A DNA stretch of 38,940 nt from CAYHWW01 sp964360145 (GCA_964360145.1 CAYHWW010000015.1:1-38940), one strand, 5' to 3'. Counted from the first letter of the stretch, positions 24,867-33,970 are shown. Translations and numbers: made by a program. The notes: generated from the sequence alone by a model not told the origin.

Positions 24867-25865
24867 ATGTCCACAAACTCCACGCGACCAGCCCTTCTCG
24901 TCACAGGCGCTGCCGGATTCATTGGATCCCGCTTCGTCGCCTCCTGCAACAAACTCAAGATCCCCGTAGTCTCCGTGGACAAAGAGTCGCACTTCCATGA
25001 TCGCTCCGAACATAGCGGCATCGACTTCGGCCGCCTCATCGACCGCGACAACCTCTTTCATGAACTTGCCGACCCCAAAACCTGGGCCTCCCTCGGTATC
25101 GGCGCCATCGTGCATCTCGGTGCCTGCACCGACACCACGGAATTCGACGTTGCGTACCTCACTCAAGTGAATCTGGAATACTCCAAGTCCATCTGGAACC
25201 TGGCCCGGACAAAGAACGTGCCCCTGGTCTACGCCAGCAGTGCTGCCACCTACGGCGTCGGCGAGCATGGCTACGACGACGATGAGTCCATAATTCCCCG
25301 CCTGAGGCCCCTCAACCCCTATGGCCAGTCAAAGCAGGACTTCGACCTCTGGGCGCTGGAAGAGGAGCGCCAGGGTCGCAAGCCCCCCGCCTGGAGCGCA
25401 TTCAAGTTCTTCAATGTGTACGGCTTCGGGGAGCGCCACAAAGGCAAGATGGCGAGCGTCGTGGTCCACGCCTACGACCAAATCCGGGCCACGGGCTCAA
25501 CAAGGCTCTTCAAGAGCCACAAAGAGGGCATCCTCGACGGTCACCAGAAACGGGACTTCGTCTTTGTCGATGACGTGGTCCATGTCCTTCACTTCGCAGT
25601 GGCTAAGCCCATCGCCCGGGGCATCTTCAACCTGGGCAGCGGCACCGCCCGTACTTTTCTCGACCTCACAGGGGCAGTCTTCAAAACCCTCGAAAAACCC
25701 GAGGATATCCGCTGGGTGGATACGCCCATTGAGATTCGGGACAAATATCAGTATTTCACTGAAGCGAAGATGGAGAAGCTCAAGCAAGAGGGCTATCCCA
25801 AGACCTTCACGTCACTGGAAGACGGCGTAAGAAGCTACATTGAGGAGCTGACCTCAAAGAGCTGA
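24867..25865 (+). CDS. hldD: ADP-L-glycero-D-manno-heptose 6-epimerase
   Basis: A 332-residue extended SDR of the HldD type. GAAGFIGS (14-21) binds NADP, GACTDTTE (86-93) is the HldD-typical motif, and Tyr152/Lys156 (YGQSK) are catalytic. FKFFNVYGFGERHKGKMASV closely matches HldD. It converts ADP-D-glycero- to ADP-L-glycero-D-manno-heptose for LPS core. ATG 24867 is preferred because the Rossmann strand follows; ATG 24822 would add 15 residues. It converges on pyrH, whose stop is 1 base away. Confidence 0.93.
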   Translation: MSTNSTRPALLVTGAAGFIGSRFVASCNKLKIPVVSVDKESHFHDRSEHSGIDFGRLIDRDNLFHELADPKTWASLGIGAIVHLGACTDTTEFDVAYLTQVNLEYSKSIWNLARTKNVPLVYASSAATYGVGEHGYDDDESIIPRLRPLNPYGQSKQDFDLWALEEERQGRKPPAWSAFKFFNVYGFGERHKGKMASVVVHAYDQIRATGSTRLFKSHKEGILDGHQKRDFVFVDDVVHVLHFAVAKPIARGIFNLGSGTARTFLDLTGAVFKTLEKPEDIRWVDTPIEIRDKYQYFTEAKMEKLKQEGYPKTFTSLEDGVRSYIEELTSKS

Positions 25866-25866
25866 C

Positions 25867-26616
25867 CTAGGCTAGTTGGAGCTTAGTGCTGGGCCCGATG
25901 TACGTCCCCACATCTTCACCAGAGAGGATGCGCTTCATGGCGCCCTGCTCCTCGAAGTTAAAGATATGGATCGGCAGCTGGTAATCCCTGGCGAGAAGCA
26001 ACGCTGAATGATCCATGACTTTGAGCTTCTCAATGAGAACGTCATCGTAACCTAGAGTCTTATAACGCTGGGCTCTGGGCTCAATTTTCGGATCAGCGGT
26101 ATACACGCCATCCACACCGTCTTTGGCCACAAGAAGGGCACTGCTGCGCATCTCAATGGCCCGCTGTACGGCAGGATAATCAGTGGTGACAAAGGGCTGA
26201 CCAATGCCGCCGGCCAAAATAACGATATAGCCCTTCTCCAACTGGTTCACGCCGCGGAGACGGATATAGGGCTCAGCCACGGCCTCCATGCGCACGGCGG
26301 TCATGACCCGCACATCGTTCTCTGTCTTGGCCTTAAAGGCGCCCCGCAGCATAAGGCTGTTGATCACTGTGCCCAACATACCGATGTTATCCGCCTCGGC
26401 CCGCTCAATGCCATAGTTGCTGGCCACGCTGCCGCGAAAGATGTTGCCGCCGCCAACGAGCAAAATGACCTGGACGCCCATATCCTTGATGGAGAGCACT
26501 TCCCGCACGATGTGATCAATGGCGGCAATATCGAAACCCAATTCGTTGGTGCCCGCCATTGCGCGGCCACTGAGTTTGATCATGACACGTTTATAGCGAG
26601 GCTTCGGGCTAGGCAT
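25867..26616 (-). CDS. pyrH: Uridylate kinase (UMP kinase)
   Basis: A 249-residue amino-acid-kinase-fold UMP kinase that phosphorylates UMP to UDP. GGGNIFRG (55-62), GGIGQPFVTTD, and MDHSALLLARD followed by LPIHIFNF are the bacterial PyrH motifs. KLSGRAM replaces the usual SGEAL near the start, a small oddity. It is not with tsf or frr as in many genomes but stands alone here, reading leftward from a 90-base gap shared with the divergent SixA-like gene. Confidence 0.9.
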   Translation of the reverse strand: MPSPKPRYKRVMIKLSGRAMAGTNELGFDIAAIDHIVREVLSIKDMGVQVILLVGGGNIFRGSVASNYGIERAEADNIGMLGTVINSLMLRGAFKAKTENDVRVMTAVRMEAVAEPYIRLRGVNQLEKGYIVILAGGIGQPFVTTDYPAVQRAIEMRSSALLVAKDGVDGVYTADPKIEPRAQRYKTLGYDDVLIEKLKVMDHSALLLARDYQLPIHIFNFEEQGAMKRILSGEDVGTYIGPSTKLQLA

Positions 26617-26706
26617 GGTGTGAGGATCAAAACACAGAAGACCATGGCCAGCAAGAACCAGTTCTCAAGATGGACCCATGGTGTAAGCTTCTAGCAAGGC
26701 CCATCC

Positions 26707-27210
26707 ATGAAAACACTCATATTTATCCGCCACGCCCATCGCGATAAGATCCATGGTGAGCCCGACAACGGCCTCAGCAAAAAGGGGTGGCTTCAGGCCG
26801 CGGACACAGCCAATGCCCTGCAGAGGCGCGCCGCCCAATGGGAAGGCCAGCAACCCAAGTTGCTCACCAGTCCTAAACTCCGTTGCATGGAAACCGCGGA
26901 TGCACTGGCTTCCGTAATGAAGATCAAAGCTGTTATAGACGATGATCTAGATGAAGCAGCGCCCAAGGAAAGCAGCTCCGACTTTGTGGGCCGCATCAAA
27001 GACTTCCTCGCCCGCTGGAAACGCAGCCCCGTCACGGTAACAATGGTTTGTTCCCACGGCGACTGGATCCCGGAAGCGATCCGCATTCTCACAGGCAAAG
27101 AGTGTGATATCAAAAAAGGCGCCTCCATTGAGCTCGCCCTCAAAGATAGCGGCGAAGTGGAGATTGTGCACCGCAGGGACCCCTCCGTCAGCGAGCGCAC
27201 CTTCGCTTAG
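26707..27210 (+). CDS. SixA-like histidine phosphatase
   Basis: A 167-residue histidine phosphatase superfamily member. The phosphorylated His is His9 in RHAHR (the SixA RHA variant), and Arg59 in SPKLRCMET and His117 in CSHGDW complete the pocket. SixA removes phosphate from histidine on phosphotransfer proteins; other short members act on small phosphates. Its stop is 4 bases from the convergent spoVG stop. Confidence 0.82.
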   Translation: MKTLIFIRHAHRDKIHGEPDNGLSKKGWLQAADTANALQRRAAQWEGQQPKLLTSPKLRCMETADALASVMKIKAVIDDDLDEAAPKESSSDFVGRIKDFLARWKRSPVTVTMVCSHGDWIPEAIRILTGKECDIKKGASIELALKDSGEVEIVHRRDPSVSERTFA

Positions 27211-27214
27211 ATCG

Positions 27215-27514
27215 TCAGGTGCCTTCTGGCACGTCGGACTTGCCACGCTCGCTGAGAGGTTTTTTGAACTCCGAGTCGAAAGCCTTAAGAATTTGATTTT
27301 CCATCTTCTCGCGGGTTTCTTTATTCAGCGGGTGGGCAATATCCTTGAATGTCCCGTCCTTGCGTTTCTTGGACGGCATGGCAACGAACATGCCATTGGT
27401 GCCTTTGATGACCTTCAGGTCACGAATCACGAAGCAGTTGTCGAGGACGATGGTCACGTAGGCCTTAAGCCTCTCCTCATCCACCGGGAACACTTTGATT
27501 TCTGTGATCTCCAT
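27215..27514 (-). CDS. spoVG: SpoVG-family regulator
   Basis: A 99-residue SpoVG protein. The N-terminal MEITEIKVFPV, VTIVLDNCFVIRDLKVIKG and FVAMPSKKRKDGTFKDIAHPLN are the family core, and the charged C-terminal helix (about 71-99) is the nucleic-acid-binding part. SpoVG binds DNA and RNA and regulates varied processes; outside spore formers its targets are mostly unknown. AGAGGCGG seven bases before ATG is a good ribosome site, and the promoter listed separately lies just upstream. Confidence 0.93.
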   Translation of the reverse strand: MEITEIKVFPVDEERLKAYVTIVLDNCFVIRDLKVIKGTNGMFVAMPSKKRKDGTFKDIAHPLNKETREKMENQILKAFDSEFKKPLSERGKSDVPEGT

Positions 27515-27534
27515 AACCGCCTCTATTATTTCCT

Positions 27535-27563
27535 ATCATAAGAGACAACTATGGGAGGTGCAA
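27535..27563 (-). promoter_or_regulatory. Putative promoter of spoVG
   Basis: On the minus strand TTGCAC (27558-27563) and TATGAT (27535-27540) are 17 bases apart. The -10 is strong (5/6), the -35 keeps the TTG core. RNA would start near 27528 with a leader of about 14 bases holding the AGAGGCGG ribosome site. Confidence 0.5.
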
Positions 27564-27614
27564 CAGTGTTAAAGCAATAGTGTTTACCAACCACCGCCGA
27601 CACGCCGCATCAAG

Positions 27615-27634
27615 GGCGCGTGGCGCGCCGCGCC
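27615..27634 (-). terminator. GC-rich hairpin after clpB
   Basis: A hairpin (GGCGCG / CGCGCC, loop of eight) follows the clpB stop by about 25 bases. It has no T run on the minus strand, so it is at best a weak or factor-assisted terminator. Confidence 0.3.
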
Positions 27635-27658
27635 AGGAAAATCATGCCCACTACGGTG

Positions 27659-30229
27659 TTACTGGATCACAAGCTGGCCGCCGTCAGCGCCCAAGGTCAC
27701 CTGGGCTCCTTCTTTGAAGCTTCCCTCCAGTATACGTCGGGAAAGAGGGTTGATCACTTCCTTCTGAATGAGGCGCTTCAAGGGACGGGCGCCAAAGTCC
27801 GGGTCATAACCCTTATTGGCCAGCCACTCCTTGGCTTCAGGCTTCACCAGCAAGCGCAGGCCCCGACCCTCCAATAGTTTCTTCACATGCTCCAGCTGGA
27901 TGCTCACGATGCCTTCCAGTTGTTTTTGCTGTAAAGCATCAAACACCACGACATCATCGATGCGATTCAGGAACTCAGGCTTCAGGGTTTGCCGGAGCAG
28001 CTGAGTGACGAGGCGCACCCTCTCTTCAGGGTCCTTCTCACTGAGTATCTCCCGACTGCCAATGTTGCTTGTCATGATGAGCACTGAGTTTGTGAAGTCC
28101 ACGGTGCGTCCCTGACCATCCGTGCAGCGCCCATCGTCGAGAACCTGCAGCAAGATATTAAAGACGTCGGGGTGGGCCTTCTCGATCTCGTCAAAGAGGA
28201 TCACCGCATAGGGCCTGCGACGCACGGCCTCGGTGAGTTGTCCCCCCTCTTCGTAACCCACGTAGCCGGGAGGGGCACCAATGAGGCGAGACACGGCGTG
28301 CTTCTCCATGTACTCCGACATATCGATGCGCACCATGGCGTGCTCATCATCAAAGAGGAACTCCGCCAGCGCCTTCGCTGTCTCAGTTTTGCCCACGCCC
28401 GTGGGGCCGAGAAAGAGGAAAGAGCCAATGGGGCGGTGGGGATCCTGCAAACCGGAGCGTGAGCGGCGGATGGCGTCTGCGACCACCTCCAGAGCACGAT
28501 CCTGCCCGACCACGCGGCCCCGCAACCGCTCTTCCATTTGGAGGAGCTTCTTCTGCTCACTCTCCAGCATTTTGGAGAGGGGGATGCCCGTCCAGCGAGA
28601 GATCACTTCGGCGATGGTGCTTTCATCCACATCTTGGGCGAGAACCTTTGTATCCTTGGCGGCTGCCAATGCCTTATCGAGATCCTTTTGCAAAGCGAGG
28701 AGCGTGCTGTACTTGAGTTCCGCGGCCTTCTCCAGGTTGCCCTGTTTCTCGGCGCGCTCCATCTCCACCCGAACACCTTCCATCTTCGCTTTGGTCTCGC
28801 CGATGCGGGCGAAGACTTCGCGCTCCTGCTGCCAAACAGCTTTTTTCTCCTTGCTGGATTGCTTCAACGTCTCCAGCTCGCTGGACAGCGTTCCGAGGCG
28901 TTGCTTGGACGTGGCGTCCGTCTCTTTTTTCAGGGCCTGGCGCTCGATCTCCAGCTGGAGAATGCGACGCTCAAGAGTATCGATCTCCTCAGGCATGGAA
29001 TCGATGGACATGCGCACCTTACTTGCCGCCTCATCAATGAGGTCGATGGCCTTGTCAGGCAAAAAGCGCTCCGTGATATAACGGTTGGAAAGTGTCGCAG
29101 CCGCAACCAATGCACTATCTTTGATGTTCACCCGGTGGTGGACCTCGTACTTCTCACGAAGCCCCCGCAGGATGGAGATGGTGTCCTCCACGGTGGGTTC
29201 TTTGACGAATACGGGCTGGAATCGGCGCTCAAGGGCCGGGTCCTTCTCGATGTACTTTTTGTATTCGCTGAGCGTTGTGGCGCCGATGCAGTGGAGCTCG
29301 CCCCGGGCCAGGGCGGGCTTCAGCATGTTGGAGGCATCCATGGCCCCGTCTGCCTTGCCCGCGCCCACAAGGGTGTGCATTTCGTCGATGAAAAGCACGA
29401 TCTCGCCCGCGGAGTCGGTCACTGCCTTCAAGACGGCTTTCAGTCGTTCTTCAAACTCGCCGCGGAATTTAGCGCCAGCGATGAGCGCGCCCATATCCAG
29501 GGCGAAAACCTTTTTGTTTTTCAGAGTTTCAGGCACATCACCACCGGCGATGCGGCTCGCCAGACCTTCCGCGATGGCGGTTTTACCCACGCCGGGCTCA
29601 CCAATAAGCACCGGGTTGTTCTTCGTGCGACGGGAGAGCACCTGGATCACGCGCCGAATCTCCTCGTCGCGACCAATCACGGGATCCAACTTACCCTTGC
29701 GTGCGAAGTCCGTGAGATCACGCCCGTACTTCTCCAGCGCGTTGAGGGTGGCCTCGGGATTTTCACCCTCCACGCGCTGATTGCGCCGCACCTTATCCAA
29801 GGCTAATTTCAGTTTCTCCAAACCCAGCCCCGCACGAATAAGTGAGCTATAGGTTTCGCTATCTTTAAAGGAGCCCTGACTCAGAAAAGCCAACAGAAAG
29901 TGTTCTGTACTGACGTAGTCGTCTTTGAGCTTCTTCGCCTCATCTTCCGCTGCGACAAGGAGCTTATTGAAACGCCCAGAAGGATAAACATTGCCGTCAT
30001 CCCCCCCGCTCACCGAGGGAAATCTGGAAATAGCTTTTTCCACGGCCGCTGTAATCGCACCGATATCCGCCCCAGCGGCACTAGCTAGCGCGGGAACGAT
30101 GCCATCTTCCTGCTGAAACAACGACGACAGCAGATGCTCCGGCTCCAAGGCCTGATTACTGTGCCGGATGGCTACCTTTTGAGATTCCCCTAGTGCTTCC
30201 TGCGCCTTAACCGTGAACTTCGCCGCCAT
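27659..30229 (-). CDS. clpB: ATP-dependent disaggregase ClpB
   Basis: An 856-residue Hsp100 chaperone that rescues aggregated protein with DnaK. Order: N-domain (1-145), first AAA domain with Walker A GEPGVGKT (210-217) and Walker B VLFIDEMH, coiled-coil M domain (about 395-525), second AAA domain with GPTGVGKT and VILFDEIE, and the C-terminal D2 small domain. No ClpP-binding IGL/F loop is evident, and the M domain separates it from ClpA/C. A GGGAGG ribosome site lies eight bases before ATG 30229. It follows degP-like 59 bases downstream on the same strand and probably shares its RNA. Confidence 0.96.
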   Translation of the reverse strand: MAAKFTVKAQEALGESQKVAIRHSNQALEPEHLLSSLFQQEDGIVPALASAAGADIGAITAAVEKAISRFPSVSGGDDGNVYPSGRFNKLLVAAEDEAKKLKDDYVSTEHFLLAFLSQGSFKDSETYSSLIRAGLGLEKLKLALDKVRRNQRVEGENPEATLNALEKYGRDLTDFARKGKLDPVIGRDEEIRRVIQVLSRRTKNNPVLIGEPGVGKTAIAEGLASRIAGGDVPETLKNKKVFALDMGALIAGAKFRGEFEERLKAVLKAVTDSAGEIVLFIDEMHTLVGAGKADGAMDASNMLKPALARGELHCIGATTLSEYKKYIEKDPALERRFQPVFVKEPTVEDTISILRGLREKYEVHHRVNIKDSALVAAATLSNRYITERFLPDKAIDLIDEAASKVRMSIDSMPEEIDTLERRILQLEIERQALKKETDATSKQRLGTLSSELETLKQSSKEKKAVWQQEREVFARIGETKAKMEGVRVEMERAEKQGNLEKAAELKYSTLLALQKDLDKALAAAKDTKVLAQDVDESTIAEVISRWTGIPLSKMLESEQKKLLQMEERLRGRVVGQDRALEVVADAIRRSRSGLQDPHRPIGSFLFLGPTGVGKTETAKALAEFLFDDEHAMVRIDMSEYMEKHAVSRLIGAPPGYVGYEEGGQLTEAVRRRPYAVILFDEIEKAHPDVFNILLQVLDDGRCTDGQGRTVDFTNSVLIMTSNIGSREILSEKDPEERVRLVTQLLRQTLKPEFLNRIDDVVVFDALQQKQLEGIVSIQLEHVKKLLEGRGLRLLVKPEAKEWLANKGYDPDFGARPLKRLIQKEVINPLSRRILEGSFKEGAQVTLGADGGQLVIQ

Positions 30230-30288
30230 GGTCGCCTCCCTGCCCTTTAATATGGGGGCGGCTTACAGGATGGCAACCCGGGCTTAGC

Positions 30289-31752
30289 TTAGTCTTCTTT
30301 TTTACGGGGTTTTTCGCCAAGGTCCAGATTTACCACGAGAAACTCCTCTTCCCCGGGCTGCTCCGATGTACGCATCACCCTCAACAGGTAGTTCTTCTTT
30401 TCCTTCACAACGCCAAAAAAATCTTCCACGTTGCGGATGGGTTTGCGCTCCACCTCGATTATGACGTCCCCTCGCTGAAGCCCTGCCTCATCAGCGGGGC
30501 CACCAAAGGCGACCTGAAGCACCACCACCCCCTGAGTCTTATCCGCGAGGCCCAACTCCCGACGATATTCTTCATCGAGGGTCTCCACCTGCATGCCGGG
30601 CTCCACTTGAATGCGCACCCGTGGTACCTTTTTTTCTGGACCCGCCGGGGAGGTTCCCGGCCTTTCGCTGGGACGCTTACCCACAACCACCGAAAGAGTC
30701 TTCTCTTTACCTTGGCGCAGGAGCTTGAGTTGAACCTTCTCGCCAGCGGGAAGCGCCGTGATGGCGTTCACCAACTCCAGTGTGTCTTTCATCCGCTTGT
30801 CGTTGATTTCTAAAATCACGTCATAGGCTTTGATGCCTGCCTTCTCGCCTGGGCCGCCCTTGATAACGTTGGTCACAAACGGCGCCTGGAGATTTTCATC
30901 CACCCTGAACCCCCGAGCAAGCTCCGGCCGCAGATCTTCGATGTTGATGCCCAAATACCCCCGGTCCACATGGCCCTTGGTCTTCAGCTGGGGCAGCACC
31001 CTTTTCACCAGGTTGATGGGAATGGCAAAACCAATGCCCTGGGCGTTCATAAGGACAGCGTTGTTGATGCCCACGACCTCACCAGCCACGTTGGCGAGGG
31101 GGCCACCGGAATTGCCGGGATTGATAGGCGCGTCGACCTGCAGATACTGGGAATAACTCCCGGGCAAGGTGCGCTCTTTGGCGCTGACGATGCCCTTCGA
31201 TACGGAGTGCCCATGGCCAAAGGGGTTGCCCACGGCCATGACCCACTCACCCTGCTCAAGCTTGTCCGAATCACCCAGGGCCGCGACCACCACTGTCCGT
31301 GTTGTCTTCACACGCAAAAGCGCTACGTCCAAATCAGAGTCCCGGCCCACCACTTCGGCGGACGCCGCTTTTTCTTCCGAAGACTCCGTGAATTTGATCT
31401 TGATCTCGTCGGCACCATCCACAACATGGTTGTTGGTTATGATGAGGGCACCGCCCTCCACCGCTTCGATCACGAAGCCCGACCCTAGGGATTGGGCGCG
31501 GCCCCCTGGCCCTGGCGCACCGGGGGAGCCACCATAGGGGTCTGCTCCGCCGAAATATTCTTCGAAGAAGCGATGCCACATATCCTGCGAGGGGTCCCCC
31601 TGCCCTTTCCACTTCTGGCGTATGGCCGTCGTTGTGAAGATGTTCACGACAGATGGCACCATTTTCTTCGCAAGAGCCACGAAATCCTGGGCGGACGCTG
31701 GCGCCGCGCTCAATGCTGAGAGGGCAAAAAGACAAGCCGCCACGAATCTCAT
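30289..31752 (-). CDS. DegP/HtrA-family periplasmic serine protease
   Basis: A 487-residue HtrA protease. A signal peptide (1-21, ending ASA) targets it to the periplasm. The catalytic triad is His109 (NNHVVDG), Asp142 (DSDLDVALL) and Ser215 (NPGNSGGP). Two PDZ domains follow (about 260-360 and 395-470), the first with the GYLGI start. It degrades or holds misfolded envelope proteins. A Gly/Pro-rich LA-loop segment precedes the protease core (about 68-88). It starts inside the DUF1844 gene stop (ATGA), and clpB follows. Confidence 0.94.
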   Translation of the reverse strand: MRFVAACLFALSALSAAPASAQDFVALAKKMVPSVVNIFTTTAIRQKWKGQGDPSQDMWHRFFEEYFGGADPYGGSPGAPGPGGRAQSLGSGFVIEAVEGGALIITNNHVVDGADEIKIKFTESSEEKAASAEVVGRDSDLDVALLRVKTTRTVVVAALGDSDKLEQGEWVMAVGNPFGHGHSVSKGIVSAKERTLPGSYSQYLQVDAPINPGNSGGPLANVAGEVVGINNAVLMNAQGIGFAIPINLVKRVLPQLKTKGHVDRGYLGINIEDLRPELARGFRVDENLQAPFVTNVIKGGPGEKAGIKAYDVILEINDKRMKDTLELVNAITALPAGEKVQLKLLRQGKEKTLSVVVGKRPSERPGTSPAGPEKKVPRVRIQVEPGMQVETLDEEYRRELGLADKTQGVVVLQVAFGGPADEAGLQRGDVIIEVERKPIRNVEDFFGVVKEKKNYLLRVMRTSEQPGEEEFLVVNLDLGEKPRKKED

Positions 31753-32033
31753 CGCTGACCCTGGACCTCAACGAATTTCATCCGCGTTTCACGGAGCAAG
31801 TGGTCGAGCAGATGCTCTTCATCTTTGTTTAGATTGCCGCGAGTTTTGTCTTTGATGAGTTCCAGCAAATCAATGTTGTGCCGGGCCAAATCCACATTGA
31901 TTTCATTTTTGCCCGACCCCGGATGGGGCGCCATCCCCAAGCCAACAAAGGCCGCGGAGGACACAGAGAGGACAAATGTGGTGAAATCAATTTTGTGAGC
32001 ATCGCCTTGCTTATCGTGGGGCATAGGAACCAT
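31749..32033 (-). CDS. DUF1844 family protein
   Basis: A 94-residue protein matching DUF1844: DFTTFVLSVSSAAFVGLGM near the N-terminus, then LARHNIDLLELIKDKTRGNL and a C-terminal helix (HLLDHLLRETRMKFVEV). It is soluble and helical; function unknown. ATG 32033 or 32024 may be used. It overlaps the M48-like gene upstream by 23 bases and the protease gene downstream by four, so it is the middle of a coupled operon for envelope quality control. Confidence 0.85.
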   Translation of the reverse strand: MVPMPHDKQGDAHKIDFTTFVLSVSSAAFVGLGMAPHPGSGKNEINVDLARHNIDLLELIKDKTRGNLNKDEEHLLDHLLRETRMKFVEVQGQR

Positions 32034-32847
32034 CCCTCCATCCCATCAATCGCCCAATACGCTCTTGAAAATCAAGCTCCATGAAGGGACGAATCTCCCG
32101 ATGGGGCACGGGATAGAGTGTGCCGCAGGAAAACCTGGCTACAAGCGGCAATGAAGAGGCCGCATCTGGCTGATAGGCGATTTTGTACAGCGCGGATGCC
32201 AGTGTGGTTGAGTCGGGCAAAATTCTCGCTGCTTCGCGATCCACGGCGAGAGTCAATTTCGTCTGAGGTCTCAATGCTCGGCTCAGCAGCGCAAAAAATG
32301 GCAGTAGAAAAGAGATCGCAAGCATCCGCCCCATGACCCAGCCTTCGCGGCTCGGCAAAAATAAACGCCCGAAGGTACAACCCAGTGAAGCATGGAGCGG
32401 TTGGCGGCGGGCGCGGTAATGCGTAAACCGCAGCAGCTCCCTTGAAACAATCGCCTCCAGCTCTTCGGCATTCAGGACTGCAAGCAGACCGCTGGAGACT
32501 GCCATCTTTTGCCGATAGCGCGTGCCCACGGAGAAAATCCGCGCATCCACATCGACATACATCCACACCTCTGGCTCTGGCACTCCCAGCCTGAAGGCCA
32601 AGCGCCGCACAAGAGGTTTGAGTCCTAATGCACCCGAGCCACCGGTGGCCAAACTGTATTCTTCCACCGGACGCGCGCCGTGGGCAGACAACACGATGGC
32701 ACCATGAAAGAAAACATGGAGAAGAATCACGAAAGCAGCAAAGCAAAGGGCGGTCACCGGTCCCCAGCTTCCCATGGACAAGCTGAGCAATGCCGCGCCG
32801 GGCAGCGAGAGAGTCAAAACCAAAGTGAGGAGTCGCAAGGCAGCCAT
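32011..32847 (-). CDS. M48 (HtpX-like) membrane protein with degenerate zinc site
   Basis: A 278-residue membrane protein resembling M48/HtpX proteases: two N-terminal membrane segments (about 5-25 and 30-52), a cytosolic domain with RLGVPEPEVWMY and SSGLLAVLNAEELEAIV, then a further membrane segment (173-191) and AVDREAARIL, like the third-ligand helix. The HEXXH motif, however, reads RELLR (136-140): both zinc His are Arg. A peptidase of this kind should be inactive, so it may be a pseudo-protease or scaffold. It heads the operon with the DUF1844 protein, DegP-type protease and ClpB. No Shine-Dalgarno sequence precedes ATG 32847. Confidence 0.75.
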   Translation of the reverse strand: MAALRLLTLVLTLSLPGAALLSLSMGSWGPVTALCFAAFVILLHVFFHGAIVLSAHGARPVEEYSLATGGSGALGLKPLVRRLAFRLGVPEPEVWMYVDVDARIFSVGTRYRQKMAVSSGLLAVLNAEELEAIVSRELLRFTHYRARRQPLHASLGCTFGRLFLPSREGWVMGRMLAISFLLPFFALLSRALRPQTKLTLAVDREAARILPDSTTLASALYKIAYQPDAASSLPLVARFSCGTLYPVPHREIRPFMELDFQERIGRLMGWRDGSYAPR

Positions 32848-32856
32848 AATGAAAAA

Positions 32857-32885
32857 AGATTATTTGAGGCTTTTACTCGTGTCAA
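32857..32885 (-). promoter_or_regulatory. Putative promoter of the proteostasis operon
   Basis: On the minus strand a perfect TTGACA (32880-32885) is followed by TAATCT (32857-32862) at 17 bases, or AATAAT (32859-32864) at 15. Start of RNA would be almost at ATG 32847, giving a leaderless or very short-leader message, consistent with the missing ribosome site. Confidence 0.45.
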
Positions 32886-32995
32886 ACACTGCTACTTTGA
32901 CCAGCGGTCTTGAATCGACTTCTTTGCCATGCTAGGAGATGCGCTCCATCAGTGCAAACTGAGTATAGGCAGTCGAAAAGGGGATTATACATCGC

Positions 32996-33970
32996 ATGGA
33001 GAAGCTCGCGTTCGGCACCTCTGGTTTTCCGTCCACAGCACCCAAAAAAGATCCCATCGCAGCGTTGCAGATCATAAGAGAAATAGGCCTCGACTGCATG
33101 GAGCTGGAATTCGCCCACGGGGTACGCATCCGTGATGAGACGGCACAAGACCTGGCCCGTGCCGCCCGCCGTCAAGGCGTGATCCTTACGGCCCACGCCC
33201 CCTACTATATCAATCTCAACGCCAAAGAGCAGGACAAGATCGACTCATCGATCAACCGCCTCCTCCAAACCGCCCGCCTGGCCGGCATGTGCGGCGCCTT
33301 CAGCATGACCTTCCATGCGGCTTTCTACATGAAGGATGACCCCAAATCGGTATTCGACATCGTGAAGCGCTATCTGAAGCAGATCACTGAGCGTCTGCGT
33401 GCGGAAGGCAACATCATTCATCTGCGCCCCGAACTCACGGGCCGTAAGAGTCAGTTCGGCACCCTTGAAGAGCTTTGCGAGCTGAGTCAGGAAATCGGCA
33501 GCGTGTTTCCCTGCCTGGACTTCTCCCACAATCAATCCCGCACCGACGGCTTAGGCAACAGCTACAAAGAATTCGCCACCATCTTTGAGCGCTACAAAAA
33601 TGAGCTGAGCAAATCCGCCCTCTCTGAGATGCATATCCATGTCGCTGGCGTACAGTACGGCGCCAAGGGTGAGATCCGCCACCTGTCCCTGGCGGACTCG
33701 AAGTTCAATTATAATGAGTTCCTCAGAGCTTGTCATGACTTCGGCCTGAAGGGTGTCGTGGTGTGTGAAAGCCCCGAACAAGAGCGCGATGCGCTGCTGC
33801 TCAAGAGCACCTACGCGAAAATCGCCTCTGCCCCCAAGGTCAAGGCCACTCTCACCCTCACGGAAAACCTGCAGATCAAGGTCAAGCCCACGGCCAAGAA
33901 ACCCGCGGCCAAGACCAAACCTACAGCGAAAAGAGCTCCCGCCAAAAAACCCGCCGAGCTGCACTCTTAA
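32996..33970 (+). CDS. Nfo-type AP endonuclease (deoxyribonuclease IV-like) with basic tail
   Basis: A 324-residue xylose-isomerase-like TIM barrel of the endonuclease IV (Nfo) type. Candidate metal ligands lie in TAHAPYY, TFHAAFY, RPELTG, CLDFSH, MHIHVAG and VCESPEQ. Endonuclease IV nicks DNA at abasic sites. Residues about 295-320 are a Lys/Pro/Ala-rich tail with repeated AKK/TAK units like bacterial histone H1-type tails, not normal for Nfo. The 148-base gap before it is shared with the divergent M48-like gene. Its stop sits 1 base from that of the convergent membrane methyltransferase. Confidence 0.85.
   Translation: MEKLAFGTSGFPSTAPKKDPIAALQIIREIGLDCMELEFAHGVRIRDETAQDLARAARRQGVILTAHAPYYINLNAKEQDKIDSSINRLLQTARLAGMCGAFSMTFHAAFYMKDDPKSVFDIVKRYLKQITERLRAEGNIIHLRPELTGRKSQFGTLEELCELSQEIGSVFPCLDFSHNQSRTDGLGNSYKEFATIFERYKNELSKSALSEMHIHVAGVQYGAKGEIRHLSLADSKFNYNEFLRACHDFGLKGVVVCESPEQERDALLLKSTYAKIASAPKVKATLTLTENLQIKVKPTAKKPAAKTKPTAKRAPAKKPAELHS

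Noticed and set aside
28538..29806. Long plus-strand open frame inside clpB
   Set aside because: It lies fully antisense to clpB, whose full-length protein has all expected domains; GC-rich codon use opens the opposite strand. No protein family is recognisable.
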